Part shown: one piece after another, positions 1-6,594 of the stretch
How the letters are laid out: each line of letters begins with the position of its first letter
How positions within the stretch are numbered: the stretch's first letter is position 1
From: an uncultured Pseudomonadota bacterium
Lineage (GTDB): Bacteria > Pseudomonadota > Alphaproteobacteria > Rs-D84
Length of the DNA stretch: 35,947 bases
Direction of reading: 5' to 3'
NCBI GenBank assembly: GCA_949283535.1
Contig: CASDTC010000009.1
Coordinates: 1-35,947 of the forward strand
The notes under the pieces: model-generated
Database searches by the model: none
The model's input: the letters and a program-made list of their open reading frames with translations, nothing else
What the model was told of the DNA's origin: nothing
Program-made: the position numbers and the translations under genes

Positions 1-13
1 CGGTTTATATTTT

Positions 14-89
14 TGGTGGGGACACAGGGACTCGAACCCTGGACCCAATGATTAAAAGTCATTTGCTCTACCAACTGAGCTATGTCCCC
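14..89 (-). tRNA. tRNA-Lys (anticodon TTT)
   Basis: Read on the minus strand, the segment folds as a complete cloverleaf. The acceptor strands GGGGACA (83-89) and TGTCCCC (18-24) pair, the D-arm carries AGCTCAGTTGGTAGAGC, the anticodon loop is CTTTTAA with TTT, and the T-loop is GGTTCGAGTCC. The discriminator A is at 17 and CCA is encoded at 16-14. Confidence 0.96.
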
Positions 90-271
90 AAAACTGAACC
101 GGAAAACAGAACCAAATGGTTCTTTTTCCTTGGTCCAGGCGCAATTTTGACATATAAAAAACAAAAAATCAAGAAAAATCACAAATAACTTGCGTTTTTT
201 GTTCATATTATCGCGTTGCGTGATTGATTTTTGATTCTATCACATCGAACAAAGCCCGGAAATGCGATTGT

Positions 272-299
272 TTTATCATGTTCATATTGCGTTTGTCAA
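272..299 (-). promoter_or_regulatory. possible sigma-70 promoter upstream of tRNA-Lys
   Basis: Minus strand shows TTGACA (294-299), a 16-bp spacer and GATAAA (272-277). It faces tRNA-Lys but lies about 180 bases from it. Nothing else coding is seen in the AT-rich stretch 90-311, so a long precursor or an unrecognised short RNA is possible. Confidence 0.4.
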
Positions 300-311
300 T
301 AAAAGTTCGTT

Positions 312-346
312 AAAAAAACGCCCCTGTGAATTATGGGGCGTTTTTT
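312..346. terminator. bidirectional intrinsic terminator after the lipoprotein operon
   Basis: ACGCCCC (318-324) and GGGGCGT (335-341) form a GC-rich stem with a 10-nt loop, flanked by an A-run on the left and a T-run on the right. On the minus strand it sits 12 bases past the stop codon of the last operon gene. Confidence 0.85.
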
Positions 347-357
347 GTCGTGGCGAA

Positions 358-1485
358 TTACAAATCGTCAATCAGTGTTTCTGCCAATTCTGTGGCAACG
401 CGACTGGTTAATTTGTTTATTGCGCTGTTGCAACTGACTGCGCCACTTTGGTTAATTGATGCTGATGCATCACCACTGGAAACGACTTCCATGGTGGCGG
501 TTTCGATTAATTTATACGATGCGTCCAGATTTGCACTGCTGCTGGTCTTTTTTTCACCGGTCAGTTTGACTTCGGTTGTGCTGGTATGTGCATTGAAGTC
601 GTTTGTTTCAATTATCAACAGATAATCTGCGACCGTGATTTGATGCAGTTTGTTTGCATTATCTGCATTCGCCAAATCTGTGTCCAACAGCGACAGTTCT
701 TTTAATTGTTTGTTGATATTATCGCGATCAACCACAGATATTTTTTTGGATTTTGTCAGTGGTTTTTCAATGCCATCGATAATTTTTTCTTCGATTGTCT
801 TGGATGACTTTTTCTGACCAACACACGACCATTTTGCATCACCATCCGCCGGCACGATGGCAACGGTATATTCTGCCTTTTTGATTAAATCAGGCGATTT
901 ATAATCATCCAGCACATTTACCTGGGCCGATATTTCAACCATATAAGAATCGTCTTTTTGTTTTTGTGTTTTAACGACCTGGTAACTTTTGATTGTGCCT
1001 TTGTATTTTGCGTTAATTTCGCGTTGGATTTCCATGCTGGAAACCTCTATGGTGCCACCCTTGTATTCATACGATGTGTCTTCGGATGCAGATGCCTGCT
1101 GTGACACCGATGATTCTGTGGATGCAGACGACTTTTCCCAGAATTTCAGTCGTGACCACCATGAGCCGCCTTTTTCTTCGCCATCGGCACTGGCGGAATG
1201 TTGGACAGATGCCGCGTGTTCTGCACTGGCCGAATATTCAGAATCAGCAGAATGTTCGTATTTTATTTCCCGGTCATCTGTCATCTTGAATTTCTTTTCA
1301 GACAGATTTGTCGGACCTGCATTTTCAATTGACACCGGTCCGGACTGCCGAATTGCATTATCGATTGCATCCATTGTTGCGGCATATGGACTGGGGCCAT
1401 ATCCTGTGGCGGTTATTGTTTCTATACGCGCATTTGCGGCGCATACCGTCATACACATCAGTGTTGTTATAAAAATTTTTTTCAT
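358..1485 (-). CDS. exported CsgG/LpoB-like envelope protein
   Basis: The 375-residue product starts with a cleavable signal peptide (MKKIFITTLMCMTVCAANA) with no lipobox cysteine. A Ser/Ala-rich low-complexity stretch (about residues 80-145) contains a WWSRLKFWEK segment. The C-terminal half (about 200-375) resembles the fold of LpoB/CsgG proteins, with AEYTVAIVP, a middle VVDRDNINKQL, and a late DASYKLIETATMEVVSSG strand pattern. It is the last gene of an operon with LpoB, YcfL-like and COG3014-like genes, which supports a periplasmic role linked to peptidoglycan synthesis. I do not recognise an exact family; function is inferred from context and a weak fold resemblance. Two conserved-looking cysteines (SCVGQ, VSCNS) may form a disulphide. 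Confidence 0.75.
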   Translation of the reverse strand: MKKIFITTLMCMTVCAANARIETITATGYGPSPYAATMDAIDNAIRQSGPVSIENAGPTNLSEKKFKMTDDREIKYEHSADSEYSASAEHAASVQHSASADGEEKGGSWWSRLKFWEKSSASTESSVSQQASASEDTSYEYKGGTIEVSSMEIQREINAKYKGTIKSYQVVKTQKQKDDSYMVEISAQVNVLDDYKSPDLIKKAEYTVAIVPADGDAKWSCVGQKKSSKTIEEKIIDGIEKPLTKSKKISVVDRDNINKQLKELSLLDTDLANADNANKLHQITVADYLLIIETNDFNAHTSTTEVKLTGEKKTSSSANLDASYKLIETATMEVVSSGDASASINQSGAVSCNSAINKLTSRVATELAETLIDDL

Positions 1486-1542
1486 GATGAAAAACCTCGT
1501 GGTTACAAATCAGAAACATTTACGGGCGTTGCCCATAAATGT

Positions 1543-2151
1543 TTACCATGTTTGTGTATCTTTATCGGTCAGTTTTGTGATAACTTTCTTGTCACTCCAC
1601 AATTCTGTACCATCGCGCATATCAATCAGATTCAGCGAGAATATATATTCAATCATCTTTTTATTACCCACAGTGCTGTTTTTCTGGGATATGCGTCCTT
1701 CCAGTGTCAGGTCAAATGCCTTGACAGTATTGTTTTTTTGCACGGTGGATTGATCAACCAGGCTGGACCCCGCCAATTCACGGGACAGCGCGATGTTTTC
1801 ACTGCGGTCGGCACCAAATGCACTGGTGGTTTTCACAGTACCACTGCGGCGCAGTTCTTTTTTGATATAGTCTGTCAGATCATCTGTATTGATACGCTGC
1901 ATGGTATCGTTTTTAATATCGCTGATCATCATGACATATGGTTGCCCGTTTGGTTTCGGCGATGACAATTCGTATGCCAACATATCGTCCAGCATTTCTT
2001 TCGCGGCGAATTCAAAGTCATTATCAGACAATGTCGCGGTTACATATTCTGATGATTCATCGCGGCTGATTACTTGGGTTCCAGTGCTGCACGCGGTTGT
2101 TGTTAATGCAACAATTGCGCACATCATATATAAAGCGAAATTGTGTTTCAT
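1543..2151 (-). CDS. lpoB: penicillin-binding protein activator LpoB-like lipoprotein
   Basis: A 202-residue lipoprotein with lipobox TTAC (Cys at residue 21). The body matches the LpoB pattern: YVTATLSDNDFEFAAKEM, then PYVMMISDIKNDTMQRINTDDL, then DLTLEGRISQ and a final YIFSLNLIDMRDGTELWSDK. LpoB is an outer-membrane lipoprotein that contacts and stimulates the bifunctional synthase PBP1b. A class A PBP is encoded at 11080-12858, a possible partner by inference. It follows the YcfL-like gene by 31 bases and precedes the CsgG/LpoB-like gene by 57 bases on the same strand, so the four genes appear co-transcribed. Confidence 0.87.
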   Translation of the reverse strand: MKHNFALYMMCAIVALTTTACSTGTQVISRDESSEYVTATLSDNDFEFAAKEMLDDMLAYELSSPKPNGQPYVMMISDIKNDTMQRINTDDLTDYIKKELRRSGTVKTTSAFGADRSENIALSRELAGSSLVDQSTVQKNNTVKAFDLTLEGRISQKNSTVGNKKMIEYIFSLNLIDMRDGTELWSDKKVITKLTDKDTQTW

Positions 2152-2183
2152 TTTTTGTGTCCTTTTTTATTTAAGCGTGTTTG

Positions 2184-2552
2184 TTATTGTTCAATTGGGC
2201 GATCGGCGACCAAGATTTTATATGTGTGCGCATTTGCGTTTGGCGCAACCGCCGTCCAATAGAACGGCATATCTTGGGTTAAATCGGCCCTGGTTGGTTT
2301 TGACAGTGTTGTATTTATCCGCATTCCGGCGTCATCAAACCAAACGATAGAGTAATACAGTGTCGTATCGCTGGTTGTTTCACCTGCCACCGTCAGACGC
2401 ATAAAATCACGTGGGCCGCTGTTATCTTCGGATACAGAAATCGTACTTAATGGTACGCCTGATTGCAGAATAATTTTGTCAGGGTTTTTGTTCACGGTCG
2501 CACACGCGACCAGTGAACATGCAACCAACATCATCAAGATTTTTCTTGTCAT
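2184..2552 (-). CDS. YcfL-like (DUF1425) lipoprotein
   Basis: A 122-residue product with the start set at the ATG giving MTRKILMM, because this places the lipobox LVAC (Cys 17) correctly after a short hydrophobic segment; an upstream TTG in frame is less likely. The C-terminal half has the DUF1425/YcfL pattern: YYSIVWFDDAGMRI followed by DMPFYWTAVAPNANAHTYKI. In many proteobacteria YcfL is encoded next to LpoB, as here. Its exact role is unknown; an envelope role beside LpoB is the usual inference. Confidence 0.82.
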   Translation of the reverse strand: MTRKILMMLVACSLVACATVNKNPDKIILQSGVPLSTISVSEDNSGPRDFMRLTVAGETTSDTTLYYSIVWFDDAGMRINTTLSKPTRADLTQDMPFYWTAVAPNANAHTYKILVADRPIEQ

Positions 2553-2568
2553 GGTCAACCCCGTGATG

Positions 2569-3870
2569 TTAGTTTATTTTACCCACAAAAACGCCCAGTT
2601 CGGCGGTTGGTGTTGGCATACGCACAAACACCGCAGCGTTTTTGATGTCATCCGGAATTTCAACTGTTGTATTGTTTACTGTAATTTGGCGATTTTCCGG
2701 CATTTCGATTCTTGCCACTTGGACTTCGTGTGGCAACGATGTCCATGAACGCAAGTCCCAGTCTTTTTCCATGCTCATAATTGCGCCAACGGCCAATGTT
2801 CCGCCGATTGCCCACAGATCGGATGTTTCCTGGTTTTTATGTGCCATTACGCCCGCGCCAACACCGGCGCCTGCGGCGGCGGCAACTTTACCAACTTCGA
2901 ATACAACCGAACTGATAATGTTTTGAGTTTTATATTTGTCCAGGTCTGTTTTCACCACAGAATCCATGTTTGCCAGGAACTGTGTTTCTGTTGTTTCGCC
3001 ATTTGCGCCAACAAACAATGTTTTTGCCGCCGCGCTGCCTGGGAACACATCTGGGATTGTTAATTGGATGTTAAATGCCTGTAAAATTTCTGGGGCCAAT
3101 GAACGCGGCTGAATTTCGCCAACACTGCCGTTTTCAAAGAACACCCAAACATATTGCTTGCCTGACTTAATCGCGCTGGCATCAGATTTTACAAATGTAT
3201 TATCTGGGGCAAATTGTTTCACGCGACCCAGATAGTTTTCTGCATTTGTTGTATCGCCATTAACGCCGTCGTAAATCGCATTCAGATATGTTGTGTACGG
3301 GTTAACATAGTCCTTCATTGCCAACACGGCATTATCTGCGGCGGCCATTTCTTGGTTAACTGCTTTTACAATGCTGTCCAAGTCTGGCAATCCCGGAACC
3401 GCGGCGGACTTTTCATCAAATTCCTTGCGCAGGTCTTCGATTTCAGAACCGCTGGCCTGGACATTTTGTACCTGCAAATCGTATGCCTGTTTAAATTCTT
3501 GATTGGCGTATTCGGACTTGTCAGCCATCATCCCCATTGCAGAATAGGTTTTAAACATGATTTTTTCATAGTCTTTGACGGTATAGCCGGAATCTTCTTC
3601 GACCTGGTCTGTTATAACCGCCTCGGTTGCGGCAAAGCACATTTGGCGATTTTCTGTATCATTCGCCCACAGATACCCAGTGCCACATTGCAATCCACCC
3701 AAATAGATATTATCTGGTTCTGCTTTTTGAACAGTATTCTTTGCCATTGTTTCTGCGGCGGCGGCATATTGACCGGCGTCAAACTGTTGTTGGAATGTTT
3801 CGTTGGTTTTTGTGAAACTGCTGCTGCATGCGGCCAGCAATGCGGGCAGGACCAGGATAGCTTTTTTCAT
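2569..3870 (-). CDS. COG3014-like lipoprotein, first gene of the LpoB operon
   Basis: A 433-residue lipoprotein starting at the ATG giving MKKAILVLPALLAAC (lipobox Cys 15), preceded by an AAAGGGA ribosome site; the frame stays open further upstream but that part overlaps a structured RNA and is not coding. The N-terminal half is TPR-like and helical. The centre has YLNAIYDGVNGDTTNAENYLGRVKQFAPDN, then YVWVFFENGSVGEIQPRSLAPEI, and a glycine/alanine-rich hydrophobic stretch VGKVAAAAGAGVGAGV that could be a membrane insertion. This resembles the COG3014 family, which commonly sits upstream of ycfL and lpoB. Molecular function is not known. Confidence 0.82.
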   Translation of the reverse strand: MKKAILVLPALLAACSSSFTKTNETFQQQFDAGQYAAAAETMAKNTVQKAEPDNIYLGGLQCGTGYLWANDTENRQMCFAATEAVITDQVEEDSGYTVKDYEKIMFKTYSAMGMMADKSEYANQEFKQAYDLQVQNVQASGSEIEDLRKEFDEKSAAVPGLPDLDSIVKAVNQEMAAADNAVLAMKDYVNPYTTYLNAIYDGVNGDTTNAENYLGRVKQFAPDNTFVKSDASAIKSGKQYVWVFFENGSVGEIQPRSLAPEILQAFNIQLTIPDVFPGSAAAKTLFVGANGETTETQFLANMDSVVKTDLDKYKTQNIISSVVFEVGKVAAAAGAGVGAGVMAHKNQETSDLWAIGGTLAVGAIMSMEKDWDLRSWTSLPHEVQVARIEMPENRQITVNNTTVEIPDDIKNAAVFVRMPTPTAELGVFVGKIN

Positions 3871-3899
3871 GTTTTTCCCTTTCTTTTTATTCCTGTTAA

Positions 3900-3929
3900 A
3901 AATAAAAACCGCCCAGCAAACAAGGCGGT
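3900..3929 (-). terminator. intrinsic terminator of the structured leader RNA
   Basis: On the minus strand ACCGCC (3924-3929) pairs with GGCGGT (3908-3913), followed by TTTTATTTTT. Its 5' strand shares ACC with a long-range helix of the preceding RNA. Confidence 0.75.
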
Positions 3930-4140
3930 CGGGGAGTTCACAAATCAGCTTATTATTGATTCTGCTGCTTTCGGGGTGTTGCGACCCCTGTTTTATGGCA
4001 GACAGCTCCCCGACCCGATTTCCCTCAGGCCAGGGATACATAACGACACAAATGCCATGAAACATCGGATTAACGATGTCTGTTATTTGCACCGAATAAG
4101 CCAGGCTTGTGACAGCCCCGAACCAACATCCCTGTTGATT
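3900..4140 (-). ncRNA. structured RNA / leader of the lipoprotein operon, unidentified
   Basis: On the minus strand a good promoter (4148-4176) is followed by about 240 non-coding bases and a terminator (3900-3929). Helices I can pair by eye: an 8-bp GNRA-capped hairpin at 4119-4138 (loop GGGA), ACATCG/CGATGT at 4061-4078, and a long-range 10-bp helix joining 4006-4015 with 3927-3936 (GGTCGGGGAG with CTCCCCGACC). The last helix shares three bases with the terminator stem. The RNA ends about 30 bases before the COG3014-like gene, so it could be a free ncRNA or an attenuating leader. 6S RNA was considered from size and promoter strength but I cannot match its single long hairpin with certainty. 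Confidence 0.6.
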
Positions 4141-4147
4141 CATGCGC

Positions 4148-4176
4148 ATTATAGTGCGACACTAAATGTAAAGCAA
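4148..4176 (-). promoter_or_regulatory. promoter of the structured RNA and lipoprotein operon
   Basis: Minus strand: TTGCTT (4171-4176), 17-bp spacer, perfect TATAAT (4148-4153), giving a start near 4140. Confidence 0.7.
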
Positions 4177-4210
4177 ATGATTTTTACTTGTTTTCTATAT
4201 ATGTATTTTC

Positions 4211-4239
4211 TTGTCAAATTCATATAATAGATTTATGAT
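4211..4239 (+). promoter_or_regulatory. tatD promoter, leaderless
   Basis: TTGTCA (4211-4216), 17-bp spacer, TATGAT (4234-4239). The tatD ATG starts 6 bases after the -10 box, so transcription should begin at or next to the A of the start codon. No Shine-Dalgarno sequence precedes the ATG. Confidence 0.7.
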
Positions 4240-4245
4240 TTTCGT

Positions 4246-4968
4246 ATGCATAAATATATTGACGCCCATTGTCATTTACAGCGTGCGGAAAATCCGTGTG
4301 CTGTTATGATTAATGCAGAAAAGTATGGAATTATTAGTGCGATATGTAATTCGGCAACGCCAAATGATTGGGACAATGTTTTGGCATTGTATAAAAAATG
4401 CAAAAATATTTATCCGTGTATTGGGGTGCATCCGTGGGAAATTAATAACATTAAATTTGATTGGCATTCGGCATTACATAATATATTGCAAAAGAATCCA
4501 GATGTGATGATTGGCGAATGCGGGCTGGATAAAAATTACCCCGATATGCAACAACAAGAACAGATTTTTATTGCGCATCTGGATGCCGGGCATAAATATG
4601 GTCGCACTGTGCATATTCATTGTGTTGGTGCATGGGATTGTATAATGCATATATTAAAATCGCGCGGCAAAAAAATACCGCCAATCATTGTTGCACATTC
4701 TTTTATGGGACCAGTAAATATAATTGAAAAATTGGCAAATGAATATAATACATACTTTTCGTATTCCCCAATGATTTTAGATGCGCGTCATCGGCGCGCA
4801 ATTGATGCATTGCGTAATACGCCAATTAATCGAATATTAATCGAAAGCGACAGTATAAATCCATTAATTATTCCTGATATTGCAATTTCAGTGGCGAAAA
4901 TAAAATCAATTGCGATTGATAAAATTGCCGATATAATTTATTCAAATACACAGACTGTTTTAAATTGA
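4246..4968 (+). CDS. tatD: TatD family metal-dependent hydrolase
   Basis: A 240-residue protein of the TatD/YcfH amidohydrolase family (TIM barrel, metal-dependent DNase-type hydrolase). Metal ligands are visible in order: DAHCH near the N-terminus, GVHPW, the bridging Glu in GECGLD (about residue 92), HIHCVGAW, AHSFMGP and ESDS. Length is slightly under the usual 255-265 residues. It overlaps tcdA by one base (TGATG), indicating translational coupling. The precise substrate is not determinable from sequence. Confidence 0.92.
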   Translation: MHKYIDAHCHLQRAENPCAVMINAEKYGIISAICNSATPNDWDNVLALYKKCKNIYPCIGVHPWEINNIKFDWHSALHNILQKNPDVMIGECGLDKNYPDMQQQEQIFIAHLDAGHKYGRTVHIHCVGAWDCIMHILKSRGKKIPPIIVAHSFMGPVNIIEKLANEYNTYFSYSPMILDARHRRAIDALRNTPINRILIESDSINPLIIPDIAISVAKIKSIAIDKIADIIYSNTQTVLN

Positions 4969-5645
4969 TGGACAGATTACACAGAACGCGTTTATTGTTG
5001 GGTGATAATGCAATTGAAAAATTGCGCAATTCAACTGTATTAGTTGCCGGATGCGGTGCCGTTGGTTCTTTTGCTATCGAAGCATTGGCACGCATTGGCA
5101 TTGGACATTTGATATTAATTGATTTTGATACGATCGAAGAATCAAATATAAATCGACAATTGTTTGCATTGGATTCTACCGTCGGCATGCCAAAGGTTGA
5201 TGTTGCGGCCACGCGAATTCATGATATAAATCCAGACATTCATGTTGATACATTAAATTTATTTTTTGATGAAAGTACAGATTTAAAAATCCAACCAGAT
5301 TTTGTAATTGATGCAATTGATTCTGTGCCATCAAAAATCGCATTGTATTTGTGGTGCAATGAAAACAACATTCCATTTATATCCAGTATGGGCGCCGCGC
5401 GTAAAACCCAAATCAGTGCAATAAAAATTGCACCAATTTCTAAAACCAGTGTATGCCCATTGGCGGCAAAAATACGCCGCATTGTTCGCGAAAAGCATAT
5501 TCCTGAATTTGATGTTGTATATTCAAATGAATCCCCAGATAAAAATGTTTCCCCGGGTCGTGTGTTTGGTTCAATTATAACAATAACCGGGACATTTGGA
5601 TTAATAATGGCGGATTATTGCATAAAACATATAATAAAATCATAA
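4968..5645 (+). CDS. tcdA: tRNA threonylcarbamoyladenosine dehydratase (ThiF/E1-like)
   Basis: A 225-residue E1-like adenylating enzyme. TcdA converts t6A at position 37 of ANN-decoding tRNAs into its cyclic form using ATP. The nucleotide site VLVAGCGAVGSFAIEALAR, the IDFDTIEESNINRQ motif and GMPKVDVAATRIHDINP are all intact, and FVIDAIDSVPSKIALYLWC and SSMGAARKTQ follow as in TcdA rather than MoeB/ThiF. The start is the ATG overlapping the tatD stop; a TTG three bases upstream is also in frame. No Zn-binding CXXC pairs are present, as expected for TcdA. Confidence 0.9.
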   Translation: MDRLHRTRLLLGDNAIEKLRNSTVLVAGCGAVGSFAIEALARIGIGHLILIDFDTIEESNINRQLFALDSTVGMPKVDVAATRIHDINPDIHVDTLNLFFDESTDLKIQPDFVIDAIDSVPSKIALYLWCNENNIPFISSMGAARKTQISAIKIAPISKTSVCPLAAKIRRIVREKHIPEFDVVYSNESPDKNVSPGRVFGSIITITGTFGLIMADYCIKHIIKS

Positions 5646-5734
5646 TTGCGTGTACGGCAATATAAACCCGGTTTGTATTAAAAATCTGTTGATTTGCACG
5701 GCTCAGGAACCTTTTCCCAAATGCTGTATTACGA

Positions 5735-5763
5735 TTGCATGCCTGCCAGAAAGCGTATATAAT
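5735..5763 (+). promoter_or_regulatory. promoter of the DUF378 gene
   Basis: TTGCAT (5735-5740), 17-bp spacer, TATAAT (5758-5763). Expected start is near 5770, inside the inverted repeat at 5765-5790. Confidence 0.75.
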
Positions 5764-5764
5764 T

Positions 5765-5790
5765 ATGTTGTCTTAATTACAAGACAACAT
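5765..5790. repeat. 10-bp perfect inverted repeat at the transcription start
   Basis: ATGTTGTCTT (5765-5774) and AAGACAACAT (5781-5790) are exact reverse complements around a 6-bp spacer. It directly abuts the -10 box, so it could be an operator for a dimeric repressor or a 5'-UTR hairpin. There is no T-run, so it is not a terminator. Confidence 0.7.
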
Positions 5791-5814
5791 AAACCTTTAA
5801 AAGGAGAAAAAGAG

Positions 5815-6027
5815 ATGAGAGGACTGACAACTTTTGTTTTAATGCCATTGACCATCATCGGCGCCTTGAACTGGGGGCTGATTGGAATATTTGGCTTTGA
5901 CTTGGTTGCGTTTATATTCGGACCGGCGACCATTGCCAGCAGTATCGTATACAGTATAATAGGTATTGCGGCATTGGTGTGGGTAATCTGGATGTTTATC
6001 GATCGCCCAGTACGCAACGAACGCTAG
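5815..6027 (+). CDS. DUF378 family small membrane protein
   Basis: A 70-residue protein starting at ATG 5815, preceded by AGGAG at a normal distance; an upstream in-frame start would run through the promoter. Sequence LTTFVLMPLTIIGALNWGLIGIFGFDLVAFIFG followed by a second helix SIVYSIIGIAALVWVIWMF is the DUF378 signature (GALNWGL). Two transmembrane helices are expected. The biochemical role of DUF378 is unknown. The strong promoter, operator-like repeat and own terminator show a monocistronic, probably regulated unit. Confidence 0.88.
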   Translation: MRGLTTFVLMPLTIIGALNWGLIGIFGFDLVAFIFGPATIASSIVYSIIGIAALVWVIWMFIDRPVRNER

Positions 6028-6051
6028 CAACACAATAAACTTCATGTCATC

Positions 6052-6074
6052 CGCCCCATCCAGGGGCGTTTTTT
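6052..6074 (+). terminator. intrinsic terminator of the DUF378 gene
   Basis: CGCCCC (6052-6057), loop ATCCA, GGGGCG (6063-6068), then six T. Confidence 0.88.
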
Positions 6075-6130
6075 GTGCCAGGAATTTAAACATGTTGTGC
6101 ATAGCGTCATATTTGTGATACTGTACCTAT

Positions 6131-6227
6131 TGCGGAAAGCAAAGACGGAGAGAGAACACACACAATCGCCGGGCATAAAATACGCTTTCCGCAGAATCGA
6201 AATGTATTTTATGCCCGGCGATTTTTA
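6131..6227 (+). ncRNA. small RNA candidate folding as a perfect H-type pseudoknot
   Basis: Two interleaved perfect helices: 6131-6140 (TGCGGAAAGC) pairs with 6184-6193, and the 20-nt strand 6164-6183 pairs with 6204-6223. The strands 6164-6183 and 6184-6193 are contiguous, so the helices can stack end to end. A purine-rich linker (6141-6163) and a 10-nt linker (6194-6203) bridge them. A TTTTT run follows the second helix, so the 20-bp stem may also act as terminator. A weak promoter (TTGTGC 6095-6100, TACTGT 6119-6124) would start transcription at about 6131. No open reading frame occurs here. The family is not recognised. Confidence 0.6.
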
Positions 6228-6358
6228 TAGTGTAAAGAAAGAATAAATAGGATTATAACAGCGTTTTTTATATTTGAATATTGTGTATTGTAATATTTTT
6301 ATGCATTGTTTTAAACTGTGATGATTTTTCATGTTAAACGCAATCATTGATATGATAT

Positions 6359-6387
6359 AAAAAAACCGCAGGGATATTCCCCCGCGG
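6359..6387 (-). terminator. intrinsic terminator of tRNA-Asn
   Basis: Minus strand: an imperfect CCGCGGGGG...CCCTGCGG hairpin (6366-6387) followed by seven T, 11 bases past the tRNA CCA. The stretch 6228-6358 is AT-rich and I see nothing else in it. Confidence 0.8.
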
Positions 6388-6397
6388 ATTAAATCTT

Positions 6398-6473
6398 TGG
6401 CTCGGGCAACTGGACTCGAACCAGTGACATACGGATTAACAGTCCGTTGTTCTACCGACTGAACTATGCCCGA
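6398..6473 (-). tRNA. tRNA-Asn (anticodon GTT)
   Basis: Minus-strand cloverleaf: acceptor TCGGGCA (6467-6473) pairs with TGCCCGA (6402-6408); D-arm TAGTTCAGTCGGTAGAAC; anticodon loop CTGTTAA (GTT); T-loop GGTTCGAGTCC; discriminator G at 6401 and CCA encoded at 6400-6398. Confidence 0.96.
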
Positions 6474-6484
6474 ACAGCCCGCAT

Positions 6485-6513
6485 ATAATATAACACTTTT
6501 TATCCCATTTCAA
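6485..6513 (-). promoter_or_regulatory. tRNA-Asn promoter
   Basis: Minus strand TTGAAA (6508-6513), 17-bp spacer, TATTAT (6485-6490), 11 bases before the mature tRNA. Confidence 0.7.
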
Positions 6514-6528
6514 GTGTTTTTTTATTTA

Positions 6529-6557
6529 TTGCGGTTTTGCTTTTTTGGTGCTATATT
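6529..6557 (+). promoter_or_regulatory. fabI promoter
   Basis: TTGCGG (6529-6534), 17-bp spacer, TATATT (6552-6557); a leader of about 30 bases with a GGGGAT ribosome site precedes the fabI ATG. Confidence 0.6.
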
Positions 6558-6594
6558 TTTACCCGTCCAATAGGAATTAAATAGGGGATTTAAA

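Noticed and set aside
989..1753. Long plus-strand frame opposite the lipoprotein operon
   Set aside because: It is a shadow of the minus-strand genes, crosses an intergenic gap and lacks a ribosome site or domain.
3871..4149. Long N-terminal extension of the COG3014-like protein
   Set aside because: The frame stays open to 4149 but this stretch contains a promoter, RNA hairpins and a terminator, and the ATG at 3870 has both a ribosome site and a correct lipobox.
5765..5790. Terminator of tatD-tcdA
   Set aside because: The palindrome lacks a following T-run and sits downstream of a good promoter; it belongs to the DUF378 unit.
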